Shown here piece after piece: positions 1 through 7,737 of a stretch of 64,000 nucleotides of DNA. The first letter of the stretch is position 1. Every line of letters starts with the position of its first letter. The stretch covers positions 2,046,001 to 2,110,000 of the forward strand of contig NZ_JACCBU010000001.1 of the NCBI RefSeq assembly GCF_013407955.1, in the 5' to 3' direction. The position numbers were made by a program, and so were the translations under genes. The notes beneath the pieces are model-generated. The model had not been told where the DNA came from, searched no databases, and saw only the letters and a list, made by a program, of their open reading frames with translations. The stretch is from Microlunatus parietis. Its GTDB lineage: Bacteria; Actinomycetota; Actinomycetes; Propionibacteriales; Propionibacteriaceae.

Positions 1-313
1 GGTCGCCGGGGAACACCCGTACCCCGTCGGCACCGAGATCGGCGGCCAGCCGGAGGTGCGCCGCAAGATCATCCTCGACGTCCTCCTGCCCGCAGATCCG
101 GACGTAGGAGGCCACGCACAGCACGTGCAGCCCGGCCGCCGCCAGCTCGCTCCGCATCGCTGCACGGTGATCATCGTCGAGCCCGGTATGGACGACTTCG
201 TCGATCGCGGACCGCAACTCGACCCCGGTACACCCCGACTCCGTCGCCAGCGTGATCACCTCCGGCAGGGTCGCTCCGGAACACCCAAGCGTCGAGAACG
301 CACGCATCGCCAT
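1..313 (-). CDS. sugar phosphate isomerase/epimerase (xylose isomerase-like TIM barrel), C-terminus beyond window
   Basis: Reading leftwards from ATG at 313 (or the in-frame ATG at 307), the frame stays open to base 1, giving about 104 residues. The start MRAFSTLGCSGATLPEVI, then TGVELR, then LAAAGLHVLCVASYVRI and LGADGVRVFPGD, match the first three beta/alpha units of AP-endonuclease/xylose-isomerase-like barrels (IolE/IolI/hydroxypyruvate-isomerase type), with the usual G-hydrophobic-ELR strand 2. Such proteins isomerise or epimerise sugars and inositol derivatives in the cytoplasm. The metal ligands lie in the missing part, so the substrate cannot be named. The gene is divergent from the flavoprotein at 388. 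Confidence 0.75.
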   Translation of the reverse strand, partial: MAMRAFSTLGCSGATLPEVITLATESGCTGVELRSAIDEVVHTGLDDDHRAAMRSELAAAGLHVLCVASYVRICGQEDVEDDLAAHLRLAADLGADGVRVFPGD

Positions 314-387
314 GATCGGTGATCCTAAACTGCCGAGTGTTCCGGTCTGGATTCGGGCCGGTTCGCCACGGCTGGCACAATCGGTAC

Positions 388-1629
388 GTGACCGAGCCGA
401 GCGAAACCGACGTCCTCGTCGTCGGCGCCGGTCCGGCCGGCTCGGCGGCAGCCGCCTGGGCGGCCCGTCAGGGGCTCGAGGTGGTGCTCGCCGATGCGGC
501 GGTTTTCCCACGTGACAAGGCCTGCGGCGACGGTCTGACGCCGCGCGCGATGGCCGAACTGGACAAGCTGGGCCTGGGCGACTGGGCCCGCGGCCACGTG
601 ACCAACCGGGGGCTGCGGGCACACGGTTTCGGACAGGTGCTGGAGCTGCCGTGGCCCGGCGGTTCGCTGCCCGGCTTCGGGTCGGCGGTGGCCCGGACCG
701 AGCTGGACGCACGGATCCGGCAGACCGCCCTGGAGGCCGGCGCGGTCCCCGTCGACGGTGCCCGCGCGGTCGACGTCAGCCGGAACGGCGACCGGGTATC
801 GGACGTGATCTTCACCAGGGCCGACCAGACGACCTGGACGATCCGCTGCCGCCGGCTGGTCGTCGCGGACGGCGTCCGGTCGCCGTTGGGCCGGGTGCTC
901 GGCCGGACCTGGCACCGCGAGACCGCGTACGGTGTCGCCGGTCGCAGCTACGTGGACAGCGGCCGCGACGACGACTGGATCTCCTCGCACCTCGAGCTCC
1001 GCGGCGAACGCGGCGAACTGCTCTCCGGCTACGGCTGGATCTTCCCGCTCGGCGGCGGCCGGGTGAACCTCGGCGTCGGCACCCTGGCCACCGCGAAGCA
1101 CCCGGCCAACCTCCAGCTCCGGCCGCTGATGGAGTTCTACGCGCGGCAGCGGCGCGACGAGTGGCAGCTGGGCAACCGGCTGGCCGAGCCGAGGTCGGCG
1201 ATGCTCCCGATGGGCGGCGCGGTGTCCGGCGTCGCGGGCGCGAACTGGGCCCTGATCGGCGACGCCGCCGCCTGCGTCAACCCGCTGAACGGTGAGGGCA
1301 TCGACTACGGGCTCGAGACCGGACGCCTGGTCGCCGACCTGCTGGCCGCCGAAACTGATCTTGCCGAGGCCTGGCCGGCGTTGCTCCGTGATCATTACGG
1401 GAAGCCGTTCTCGATCGCCCGCCGGCTGGCCGGCCTGATCACCGTACCCGGCCTGCTGGCCCGGCTCGGCCCGATCGGGATGCGGTCCCGATTCCTGATG
1501 ACGATTGCACTCCGGGTGATGGGGAATCTGATCACCGACGAAGATCACGACCTGGTCGCCCGGCTCTGGCGGCAGGCCGGCCGGCTGTCCTCCCGGCTCG
1601 ACCCGCGGCCTCCCTTCGCGCCGGCCTGA
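388..1629 (+). CDS. geranylgeranyl reductase family FAD-dependent oxidoreductase
   Basis: A 413-residue flavoprotein. The N-terminus carries an FAD-binding dinucleotide fold (VLVVGAGPAGSAAA, about residues 10-22), then DKACGDGLTPRAM, the K-x-C-G-[DG]-G-L hallmark of the geranylgeranyl reductase family. The second FAD motif is LIGDAAACVNPLNGEGI near residue 290. Family members saturate isoprenoid chains; the actinobacterial MenJ-type enzyme reduces one menaquinone prenyl unit, which is the likeliest role here but is not proven. I chose GTG at 388 because upstream in-frame codons do not look like protein; there is no strong Shine-Dalgarno sequence. No quinone-biosynthesis genes lie alongside. 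Confidence 0.88.
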   Translation: MTEPSETDVLVVGAGPAGSAAAAWAARQGLEVVLADAAVFPRDKACGDGLTPRAMAELDKLGLGDWARGHVTNRGLRAHGFGQVLELPWPGGSLPGFGSAVARTELDARIRQTALEAGAVPVDGARAVDVSRNGDRVSDVIFTRADQTTWTIRCRRLVVADGVRSPLGRVLGRTWHRETAYGVAGRSYVDSGRDDDWISSHLELRGERGELLSGYGWIFPLGGGRVNLGVGTLATAKHPANLQLRPLMEFYARQRRDEWQLGNRLAEPRSAMLPMGGAVSGVAGANWALIGDAAACVNPLNGEGIDYGLETGRLVADLLAAETDLAEAWPALLRDHYGKPFSIARRLAGLITVPGLLARLGPIGMRSRFLMTIALRVMGNLITDEDHDLVARLWRQAGRLSSRLDPRPPFAPA

Positions 1630-1645
1630 GCCGGCGCTCGTCAAC

Positions 1646-2032
1646 TCAGGGCCACCAGGCCTGAGGGAGTTGCTTCCTGATCGTTCGGTCCTTAGTGATC
1701 AACGGCATAGCCGTTGCGGCAGCGTGCGCGGAGATCAGCCGATCGAACGGATCCCGGGTCCAGTTAAGCGTCGCCGCGACATCACAGATGAGGGCGGCCG
1801 GCGGATCGCTGACGATCATCTCCAGCTTGGGCACGAGCTGACCGATCACGGTCTTCCCCGGGACCTCGATCCTCCCGACCTCGTGGAGATACTGGAGTTC
1901 CAGCCCGACAAACGGCGAGAGGACGAGCACGTCGGATTCGAGCCGGCGCCGGACCTTGGCCGGAAGCAGCCGTTCGGGATCTTCGTAGAGCCACACCACG
2001 ACATGCGTGTCGAGCAGCGTCACGGTCGCCAC
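1646..2032 (-). CDS. vapC: PIN-domain ribonuclease toxin, VapC type
   Basis: A 128-residue PIN-domain protein. LLDTHVVVWL puts the first acidic residue at Asp8, GLELQYL gives Glu45, RDPFDRLISAHA gives the central Asp pair near 92-96, and ITKDRTI the last Asp near 113. This is the full acidic set for Mg-dependent RNA cleavage, and the length is normal for VapC. It overlaps the upstream antitoxin gene by 13 bases, so the two are probably translationally coupled. The stop faces the end of the flavoprotein gene at 1629 across a 16-base gap. It looks intact, unlike the decayed vapC at 17.3-17.6 kb. Confidence 0.92.
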   Translation of the reverse strand: MATVTLLDTHVVVWLYEDPERLLPAKVRRRLESDVLVLSPFVGLELQYLHEVGRIEVPGKTVIGQLVPKLEMIVSDPPAALICDVAATLNWTRDPFDRLISAHAAATAMPLITKDRTIRKQLPQAWWP

Positions 2033-2244
2033 TCCGCCGACCAGTCGACATGCACCAGCTCCTCGGGATCGCCGTTGATGGTGCCAGGATGGGGCACGAG
2101 TCGCGACAGCTTGCTCACATCATCGGCGACGACGATCCGCAGTCGCCGGCCACCTCGCTCGATCTCGAGCGGCATTCCGGTGTCCAGGACCTCATCGAGC
2201 AGCCGGTAGACGTTCTGCCGGAGTTCCGATGCACTGACGGCCAT
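2020..2244 (-). CDS. antitoxin of the PIN toxin (Phd/YefM-like)
   Basis: A 74-residue protein starting MAVSASELRQNVYRLLDEVL, followed by a GMPLEIERGGRRLRIV strand. This is the layout of Phd/YefM-type antitoxins: an N-terminal DNA-binding dimer formed from a helix that reads ASELRQN, plus a beta hairpin. The acidic, Trp-containing tail (ELVHVDWSAEW) is the expected toxin-wrapping segment. The GAGGAGG at 2248-2254 (read on the minus strand) is a strong ribosome-binding site for ATG at 2244. It is the first gene of a two-gene operon with the PIN toxin and is probably autoregulated through the repeats at 2256-2287. Confidence 0.9.
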   Translation of the reverse strand: MAVSASELRQNVYRLLDEVLDTGMPLEIERGGRRLRIVVADDVSKLSRLVPHPGTINGDPEELVHVDWSAEWRP

Positions 2245-2255
2245 GATGACCTCCT

Positions 2256-2287
2256 CACGTACGTACCGCTAGGATAACACGTACGTG
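2256..2287 (-). promoter_or_regulatory. two-copy operator and promoter of the toxin-antitoxin operon
   Basis: Two copies of CACGTACGT[A/G] sit at 2256-2265 and 2278-2287, exactly 22 bases (two helical turns) apart. The second, CACGTACGTG, is a perfect palindrome. Between them lies TATCCT on the minus strand (2271-2276), a plausible -10 box for the operon. Repeats straddling the promoter of a TA pair are typical binding sites for cooperative antitoxin autorepression. That they bind this antitoxin is inference. Confidence 0.7.
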
Positions 2288-2292
2288 CGGCC

Positions 2293-3213
2293 TCAGGGGA
2301 CGATGATCAACTTCCCGCGGGTGTGGCCGGACCGGCTCAGGTCGAACGCCTCGCCGACCTGATCGAGGCCGAACGTCCCGGCGATCTCCACGGTCAGCTG
2401 ACCGGCCTCAGCCAGCGCGGCCAGCCGGGCGGTCTCGGCACCGTCGGGCCGGACCCAGACCACCGAACCGCCGTGCTCCGCCACCGAAGCGTCCGCGATC
2501 GAGGCGTGCCGGCCACCCTTCCGCAGCACAGCGAGGGTCGTCTCGAGTTGACCGCCGACGAAGTCGGCCACGGCATCAACGCCATCCGGTGCCAGCGCGC
2601 GCACCCGATCGGCCAGCCCGTCGCCGTACTCCACCGGTTCCGCGCCGAGGGCCTTCAGGAAGTCGTGATTGCGGCTCGAGGCGGTGCCGATCACCCGGGC
2701 CCCGCGCGCGACAGCGATCTGCACCCCGAGGCTGCCGACGCCGCCGGCCGCACCGTGGATCAGTACGGTCTCGCCGCCGGCGAGTTCGAGCCGGTCCAGC
2801 GACCGCAGCGCCGTACCGCCCGCGAGGGGCAGCCCGGCGGCCTGCTCCCAGGACACGGAGGCCGGCTTCCGAGCCACGTACGCGGCCGGCACGGCGACCT
2901 GCTCGGCGAACGTCCCGGCCTGCACGGTGTCCTTCCGCGCGTACGCCAGCACCTCGTCACCCGGCGCGAACTCCGGTGTGTCGGGCCCGACCGCGAGCAC
3001 CGTACCGGCCACGTCCCAGCCGGGGATGACCGGGAAGACCGTGTCCAGCATGGGATCCAGCCAGCCGGCGAGCAACTTCCAGTCGACCGGGTTCACGCTC
3101 GCGGCGCGCACCTTGATCAACACCGAACTCGGCGCAACCTTCGGCGGATCCACCTCGCGGACCTCGAGGGTCGAGTTGTCCAGACTGTAGGCCGAGTACG
3201 TGACGGCTCGCAT
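2293..3213 (-). CDS. NADP-dependent MDR oxidoreductase, quinone oxidoreductase-like
   Basis: A 306-residue medium-chain dehydrogenase/reductase. The GroES-like N-terminal part includes VRAASVNPVDWKLLAG and GWDVAGTVLAVG, followed by a Rossmann domain with LIHGAAGGVGSLGVQIA, the AxxGxxG-type NADP loop of zinc-independent quinone oxidoreductases. No structural-zinc cysteine cluster is visible. It probably reduces quinones or activated double bonds in the cytoplasm. ATG at 3213 follows AGGAAGG on the minus strand, an excellent ribosome-binding site. Longer open sequence upstream is arginine-rich and not protein-like. Confidence 0.9.
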   Translation of the reverse strand: MRAVTYSAYSLDNSTLEVREVDPPKVAPSSVLIKVRAASVNPVDWKLLAGWLDPMLDTVFPVIPGWDVAGTVLAVGPDTPEFAPGDEVLAYARKDTVQAGTFAEQVAVPAAYVARKPASVSWEQAAGLPLAGGTALRSLDRLELAGGETVLIHGAAGGVGSLGVQIAVARGARVIGTASSRNHDFLKALGAEPVEYGDGLADRVRALAPDGVDAVADFVGGQLETTLAVLRKGGRHASIADASVAEHGGSVVWVRPDGAETARLAALAEAGQLTVEIAGTFGLDQVGEAFDLSRSGHTRGKLIIVP

Positions 3214-3220
3214 GGGTTTC

Positions 3221-3246
3221 CTTCCTGATCGACGTGACTCAGGAAG
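3221..3246. repeat. inverted repeat overlapping the MDR gene ribosome-binding site
   Basis: CTTCCTGA (3221-3228) and TCAGGAAG (3239-3246) form a perfect 8-base dyad with a 10-base loop. In the minus-strand transcript the second arm contains the AGGAAGG ribosome-binding site of the MDR gene. It could sequester that site or be an operator. Confidence 0.45.
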
Positions 3247-3250
3247 AGAC

Positions 3251-3268
3251 ACCGGCAGGCCCGCCGGT
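3251..3268 (-). terminator. possible hairpin terminator after the sugar ABC operon
   Basis: ACCGGC (3251-3256) and GCCGGT (3263-3268) form a 6-bp GC-rich stem with a 6-base loop, 12 bases beyond the stop of the solute-binding protein gene on the minus strand. There is no U-run, so this is a weak terminator candidate. Confidence 0.35.
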
Positions 3269-3280
3269 ATTCCCGGAGAT

Positions 3281-4636
3281 TCAGATTCCGGTCTTGCCGT
3301 ACCCCTCCGGCATCCGGAACGGACAGTAGAGCTGCATCTGCGGCGCCACCCGGGCCTGCGCCACCCGGAGCGCCTCGATCGGGGACGCCGAACCGAGCTT
3401 GATGCTCTCCTGCGCGGCGAACATCGCCTCCCACCAGACCTGGCTGACCGGGAACGGCGGCCGCGACGTCGAGTAGGACAGCTGATCGATGAAGAACTTC
3501 GCGTCGGCGAACGCTTGATCACCGAGCAGGTCCCGATAGGTCGGCAGCTCGCCGGTCTGGGGGATCATGATCGACTGACCTTGCCGGCCGGCGTAGAATT
3601 TCATGAAGTCCCAGGCCGCCTTCGACTTCGAGGATCCCTTGGGCATCACCAGCGAGAAGCCGCCCGACCAGGTGTAGATCGGGTCGTTCGGGTCGAACAC
3701 GGGCAGGTTGGTGTAGCCGAGTTCAAGATCAGGCGCATACTTCTTCACCGAGGTGCGGTAGTTGTTGGTCTGGATCACGAAACCCTGCTGCTGACCGAGG
3801 AACGAGGTCTGCGCCGGCGGATGGTTCGGCGGCTCGTAGGTCGCCTTGAACGCGTCCACCCGGTTGTAGTCCTTCTCCCGGGTCCATTGATCAAGATAGA
3901 CGTACGCGTCCAGGATCGGCTGCGCGGTCAGGTCGATGCCGCAGGTCTCGTCGTCGAAGAAGCTTGCTCCGTTGCCCAGCGCGAAGAGATAGCCGGAACC
4001 CTGGTCGGCCCATGGGATGAGGCCCAGCTGGGCGTAGTTGCCCCGACCGTCGGTCTTGATCAACTGATCACTCAGCTCGTCCAGCCGGGCGACCGTGGGC
4101 GCACCGTTGGCTGGGTCCAGTTCGTCCAGGTCGATGCCGGACTCGCGGAGGACCTTCTTGTTGAAGTAGAGGACGCGGGTGTCGGTGGAGGTCGGCAGCC
4201 CGTACGTCTTCCCGTTCAGCTTCAGCTCGTTCATCGCGAACGGCAGATACTGGTCGCGAAGATCGTCGTCCTCGTACTTCTCGATCAGGTCGTCGATCGG
4301 CTCCAGCAGGCCGAGCGCCGCGTACTGCGCACCACTGAAGCGGTCCATCCACCACAGGTCGGGCGCAGTGCCGGCCCGGACCGCGGTGATCACCTGGGTC
4401 GCGTCGCCGGTCCCGGACGACGGCACATTGTTCACCGTGATCTTGACGTCCGGGCGCTCCTGCCGGAACGCGTCGACGACCTGTGTCTCGTACTGCCGGG
4501 TGCTGCCGCCGACGCCCCAGACCAGGATCTCGTTCTCTCCGCGCTCCGGCCGAGTGCAGCCGGACAGGACACTTCCGCCGGCTACCGCGAGCCCGGCCGC
4601 ACCGGCACTGGTCAGAAATCCTCGCCGATTCATCAT
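3281..4636 (-). CDS. extracellular solute-binding lipoprotein of a CUT1 sugar ABC importer
   Basis: A 451-residue protein with an N-terminal twin-arginine-like segment (MMNRRGFLTSAGAAGLAVAGG), then the lipobox VLSGC, so it should be a membrane-anchored lipoprotein outside the cytoplasm. The body has family-1 sugar-binding features: QVVDAFRQERPDVKITV near the start, TAPDLWWMDRFSGAQYAALG, the YGLPTSTDTRVLYFNKKVL region and SLVMPKGSSKSKAAWDFMKF. It is the last gene of a three-gene importer with the permeases at 4651 and 5583; gene order is permease, permease, binding protein. No ATPase is encoded nearby. The exact sugar is unknown. Confidence 0.93.
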   Translation of the reverse strand: MMNRRGFLTSAGAAGLAVAGGSVLSGCTRPERGENEILVWGVGGSTRQYETQVVDAFRQERPDVKITVNNVPSSGTGDATQVITAVRAGTAPDLWWMDRFSGAQYAALGLLEPIDDLIEKYEDDDLRDQYLPFAMNELKLNGKTYGLPTSTDTRVLYFNKKVLRESGIDLDELDPANGAPTVARLDELSDQLIKTDGRGNYAQLGLIPWADQGSGYLFALGNGASFFDDETCGIDLTAQPILDAYVYLDQWTREKDYNRVDAFKATYEPPNHPPAQTSFLGQQQGFVIQTNNYRTSVKKYAPDLELGYTNLPVFDPNDPIYTWSGGFSLVMPKGSSKSKAAWDFMKFYAGRQGQSIMIPQTGELPTYRDLLGDQAFADAKFFIDQLSYSTSRPPFPVSQVWWEAMFAAQESIKLGSASPIEALRVAQARVAPQMQLYCPFRMPEGYGKTGI

Positions 4637-4650
4637 GTGAAGCCTCTCGA

Positions 4651-5571
4651 TCATTTGAAGCCACCGAGGGAGATCCCGCGGATGAAGTACCGCTGGAACA
4701 CGAAGAACAAGATCACCAACGGCAAGATCACCAGGACCGAGGCGGCCATCAGCTGGTTGAACTGGATGTCCTCGGACTCGGTCTGCCGGAAGCTCTGCAT
4801 GCCGATCGACAGCGTCTGTACGTTCTCGTCCTGCAGGTAGATCAGCGGGCCCATGAAGTCGTTCCAGGCACCGACGGCGGCGAAGATTGCGACCGCGGTC
4901 AGCGCCGGCAGTGCGTTCGGGAAGACCAGCCGCCAGGCGATCTTCCACTCCCCCGCCCCGTCCACCCGGGCCGCGTTGAGCATGTCCCGCGGGATCTGCA
5001 GCAGGAACTGCCGCAGCAGGAACGTGTAGAAGGCGCCCGCGAAAAGATGCGGTACGACCAGCGGCGCCCAGGTGTTGACCCAGCCGAGGTTGGCGTACAG
5101 GTCGAACATCGGGATCAGCGTCACCGGGAACGGCAGGAACATCGTCGCGATCACGATGTAGAAAACCTTGTCCCGGCCACGCCACTCCAGGCAGCCGAAA
5201 CCGTACGCGACGACGAAGCTGGACACCACCGAGAAGACGACCGACATGATCGTGATCGCCGCCGTGTTGACGAAGAACCGCGCGAACGGCATCGCGTTCA
5301 CCGCGTCCACGAAGTTCTGCCGGCGCAGCTCGGCCGGGAAGAACGTCGGCGGATACTGGGCCAACTCGGCCTCGCCCTTCAGCGCCGAGATGATCATCCA
5401 GTAGAGCGGCAGCAGGAACAGGCAGCTCAACGCGATCATCAGAACCCGCGCGATCAGCGAGCTGTACCAGCGTTGCCGGCTGCCGTCCTTGGCCAGTCCG
5501 GTCTGCCGGCGGTCCTTCGTGATCTCGCGGCCCTCGTCGTAACCCGGGCCGGTCTGAGTCGTCAGAGTCAT
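4651..5571 (-). CDS. carbohydrate ABC transporter permease (MalG-like)
   Basis: A 306-residue inner-membrane permease with about six hydrophobic segments. The first is VLMIALSCLFLLPLYWMIIS near residue 42. The cytoplasmic EAA loop reads MLNAARVDGAGEWKIAWRLVFPNA, the coupling helix that contacts the ATPase. The C-terminus IRGISLGGFK is the standard MalG-type end. ATG at 5571 has GAGGAGGGC upstream on the minus strand. It starts 11 bases after the partner permease stops, so the two are co-transcribed and should form a heterodimeric channel. Confidence 0.94.
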   Translation of the reverse strand: MTLTTQTGPGYDEGREITKDRRQTGLAKDGSRQRWYSSLIARVLMIALSCLFLLPLYWMIISALKGEAELAQYPPTFFPAELRRQNFVDAVNAMPFARFFVNTAAITIMSVVFSVVSSFVVAYGFGCLEWRGRDKVFYIVIATMFLPFPVTLIPMFDLYANLGWVNTWAPLVVPHLFAGAFYTFLLRQFLLQIPRDMLNAARVDGAGEWKIAWRLVFPNALPALTAVAIFAAVGAWNDFMGPLIYLQDENVQTLSIGMQSFRQTESEDIQFNQLMAASVLVILPLVILFFVFQRYFIRGISLGGFK

Positions 5572-5582
5572 GATCGCCCTCC

Positions 5583-6572
5583 TCAGCCCGAGGCCGTGTC
5601 GTAGTTCACGAAACGCCGGGACAGCCAGTAGACCAGGCCGGCCAGCAGCATCCCGACGATGAAGAGCACCACGGCCATCGCCGACGCATAGCCGAGCGAG
5701 GCGTACCGGAAAGCGTTCTGGTACAGGTACATCATGTAGAACAGGGTCCCGTTGTCCGGCGCTCCGGTGCCGTTGGTGAGCACGTACGCCTCGGTGAACA
5801 CCTGCAGCGCTCCGGAGATCCCGGTGATCAAGTTGAACAAGATCGCCGGGCTGAGCAGCGGCAGCGTGATCGACCAGAACTGCCGCAGCGGTCCGGCGCC
5901 GTCCACCCGGGCCGCCTCGTACAAGGTCTTCGGGATGTTGTTCAACCCGGCCAGGAAGATCAACGCCGCGTTGCCCGCACCGAGCTGCAACATCAGCACG
6001 ATCACGATCTTGGCCGAGATCGGCTCGCCGAGGAGGTTCACGCTCTCCCGGCCCAAAGCGTTGTTCAGCAGGCTGAACAGGCCGAACTGCGGATTGACGA
6101 AGACCACGAAGATGAAGCTCAGTGCGAACGCCGGCACCAGCGACGGAATGTAGAGCGCGGTCCGGTAGACGGCCACCTCGCGGACGTTCCGGTTCATCGC
6201 CAACGCGAGCAAGATCGCCACGACGAGGCCGATCGGCACCGCCAGCCCGGCGTAGAAGAGCGTGTTGAACGACGACGTCTTGATCAAGGGATCGGTGAAC
6301 AGGGTCACATAGTTGCCGAACCCGACGAAGATCGGCGCCAGCATCCCCGAGTAGCGGGTCAGGCTGATGATGATCGAATAGACGAGTGGGTACGCGACGA
6401 AGACGGTCACCCCGATCAGCCAAGGCGAGATGAACAGCAGGCCCAGCCGCAGGTTGCGCTTGTCCCGCGCGCTCCACGGTCTTCGAGACCGCGCCGCCGG
6501 GCGGGCCCGTGGCGCTTCACCCCCGGCCTCGGGCGAGGCCGTGGGCATGACAACATCTGTCGGATTCGACAT
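5583..6572 (-). CDS. sugar ABC transporter permease (MalF-like)
   Basis: A 329-residue permease and first gene of the minus-strand importer operon. After a proline/alanine-rich cytoplasmic tail of about 45 residues comes LGLLFISPWLIGVTVFVAYP, the usual first membrane helix of MalF/UgpA-type sugar permeases. The EAA loop is LYEAARVDGAGPLRQFWSIT. ATG at 6572 is preceded by GGAGAGG on the minus strand. It pairs with the permease at 4651 and the lipoprotein at 3281. A shared ATPase elsewhere in the genome (MsmK/MsiK style) is presumably used. Confidence 0.94.
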   Translation of the reverse strand: MSNPTDVVMPTASPEAGGEAPRARPAARSRRPWSARDKRNLRLGLLFISPWLIGVTVFVAYPLVYSIIISLTRYSGMLAPIFVGFGNYVTLFTDPLIKTSSFNTLFYAGLAVPIGLVVAILLALAMNRNVREVAVYRTALYIPSLVPAFALSFIFVVFVNPQFGLFSLLNNALGRESVNLLGEPISAKIVIVLMLQLGAGNAALIFLAGLNNIPKTLYEAARVDGAGPLRQFWSITLPLLSPAILFNLITGISGALQVFTEAYVLTNGTGAPDNGTLFYMMYLYQNAFRYASLGYASAMAVVLFIVGMLLAGLVYWLSRRFVNYDTASG

Positions 6573-6664
6573 CGAATTCCTCTCCTGGGGCGGGTGTGGC
6601 CGAAGAGAGTCCACTTCCTGATCACGGGCGTGCGTTCCGCAGCAACGACCGATAGCGTGAAATT

Positions 6665-6681
6665 ACTCCATCGCTTGGAGT
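6665..6681. promoter_or_regulatory. operator-like dyad between the divergent sugar transporter and dehydrogenase operons
   Basis: ACTCCA-tcgct-TGGAGT is a perfect 6-base dyad with a 5-base spacer in the 159-base divergent intergenic region. Just downstream, GACACaGTGTC (6687-6697) is a second, tighter dyad. Both could bind a regulator encoded elsewhere, since no regulator gene is adjacent. Confidence 0.4.
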
Positions 6682-6731
6682 TTGTCGACACAGTGTCCTG
6701 ACAAGACCGACAGAGACGAGGTCAACCGATC

Positions 6732-7715
6732 GTGTCCAACCCCCTCAGAGTCGCGGTGCTGAGCTTCTGGCACGTGCACGCCGGCGACTACTCCCGATCC
6801 ACCCAGGCTCACCCCGACACCGAGCTCGTCGCGGTCTACGACGACGACGCCGAGCGCGGCGCGGCCGGCGCGAAGGACTTCGGTGTCGAATTCACCGAAG
6901 ACCTGGACTCCCTGCTGGCCCGGGACGACATCGACGCCGTGACCGTCACCACCGAGACCAGCCGGCACCGTGACGTGATGGTCGCCGCGGCGCGCGCCGG
7001 CAAGCACATCTTCACCGAGAAGTTGCTGGCGCCGACCGTCGCCGAGGCCGAGGAGATCATCGCCGCCGCCGACGAGAACGGCGTGAAGTTGATCGTCTCG
7101 CTGCCCCGGCTCTACCACGGCTACACGGCCAAGATCAACGAGATCCTGGCCTCCGGCGCGCTCGGCGAACTCACCTACGGCCGGGTCCGGCTGTCCCACG
7201 ACGGCGCGGTCAAGAACTGGCTGCCGGAGCGGTTCTACGATCCGGAGACCGCGATCGGCGGTGCGCTGACCGACCTCGGCTGCCACCCGGTCTACCTGAC
7301 CCAGCTGTTCCTCGGCGACGATCCGGACACGGTCAGCGCCACCTACCGGTCGATCACCAAGCGGCCCGTCGATGATCATGCCGTGGTCACCATCGGCTAC
7401 CCGAACCAGCGGATCGGCGTGATCGAGGCCGGCTTCGCCAGCCGGAACCCGTTCAGCATCGAGCTGTTCGGCACCGAGGGAGCCCTGTTCTACAACGACG
7501 TCGAGAACGTGGTCCGGGTCTCCGGCGCCGGCCGGGACTGGACCAGCCACGAAGTGCCCGAACACGGCCAGGACGCCTACGGGCAATGGGTCGACCACAT
7601 CCGCAACGACACTCGCGCGGACGACAACCTGGCCCGCGCCGTCGAGTTGACCCGCCTGGTCGTCGCGGCCAACGAGGCGGCCGGCACCGGCACGTCCGTT
7701 TCCTACTCTCATTGA
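6732..7715 (+). CDS. Gfo/Idh/MocA family oxidoreductase (1)
   Basis: A 327-residue NAD(P)-dependent sugar or inositol dehydrogenase-like protein. The N-terminal Rossmann fold (RVAVLSFWHVHAGDYSRS) has an unusual FWHVHAG in place of the normal GxGxxG turn. TEKLLAPTVAEAEEII is the EKP-type lysine motif, here EKL. The C-terminal alpha/beta domain contains GALTDLGCHPVYL with the family's catalytic-region histidine. GTG at 6732 starts the gene, with a weak GAGG upstream. It probably forms an operon with the dehydrogenase at 7738 and works on sugars brought in by the divergent importer; that link is inferred from position. Confidence 0.9.
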   Translation: MSNPLRVAVLSFWHVHAGDYSRSTQAHPDTELVAVYDDDAERGAAGAKDFGVEFTEDLDSLLARDDIDAVTVTTETSRHRDVMVAAARAGKHIFTEKLLAPTVAEAEEIIAAADENGVKLIVSLPRLYHGYTAKINEILASGALGELTYGRVRLSHDGAVKNWLPERFYDPETAIGGALTDLGCHPVYLTQLFLGDDPDTVSATYRSITKRPVDDHAVVTIGYPNQRIGVIEAGFASRNPFSIELFGTEGALFYNDVENVVRVSGAGRDWTSHEVPEHGQDAYGQWVDHIRNDTRADDNLARAVELTRLVVAANEAAGTGTSVSYSH

Positions 7716-7737
7716 TCTCACTGAGGAGCCTTCCAGC

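Noticed and set aside
3214..3522. N-terminal extension of the MDR oxidoreductase to 3522
   Set aside because: The extra hundred residues are Arg/Ser-rich and antisense-like to nothing conserved; ATG at 3213 has AGGAAGG upstream and begins with the normal MDR start.
3290..4840. Long plus-strand open frame across the sugar-binding protein gene
   Set aside because: Composition typical of a reverse-complement shadow; the minus-strand protein has a lipobox and SBP motifs.
5572..6477. N-terminal extension of the MalG-like permease gene to 6477
   Set aside because: The extension is the out-of-frame shadow of the MalF-like gene; the ATG at 5571 has a strong ribosome-binding site and the right length for the family.
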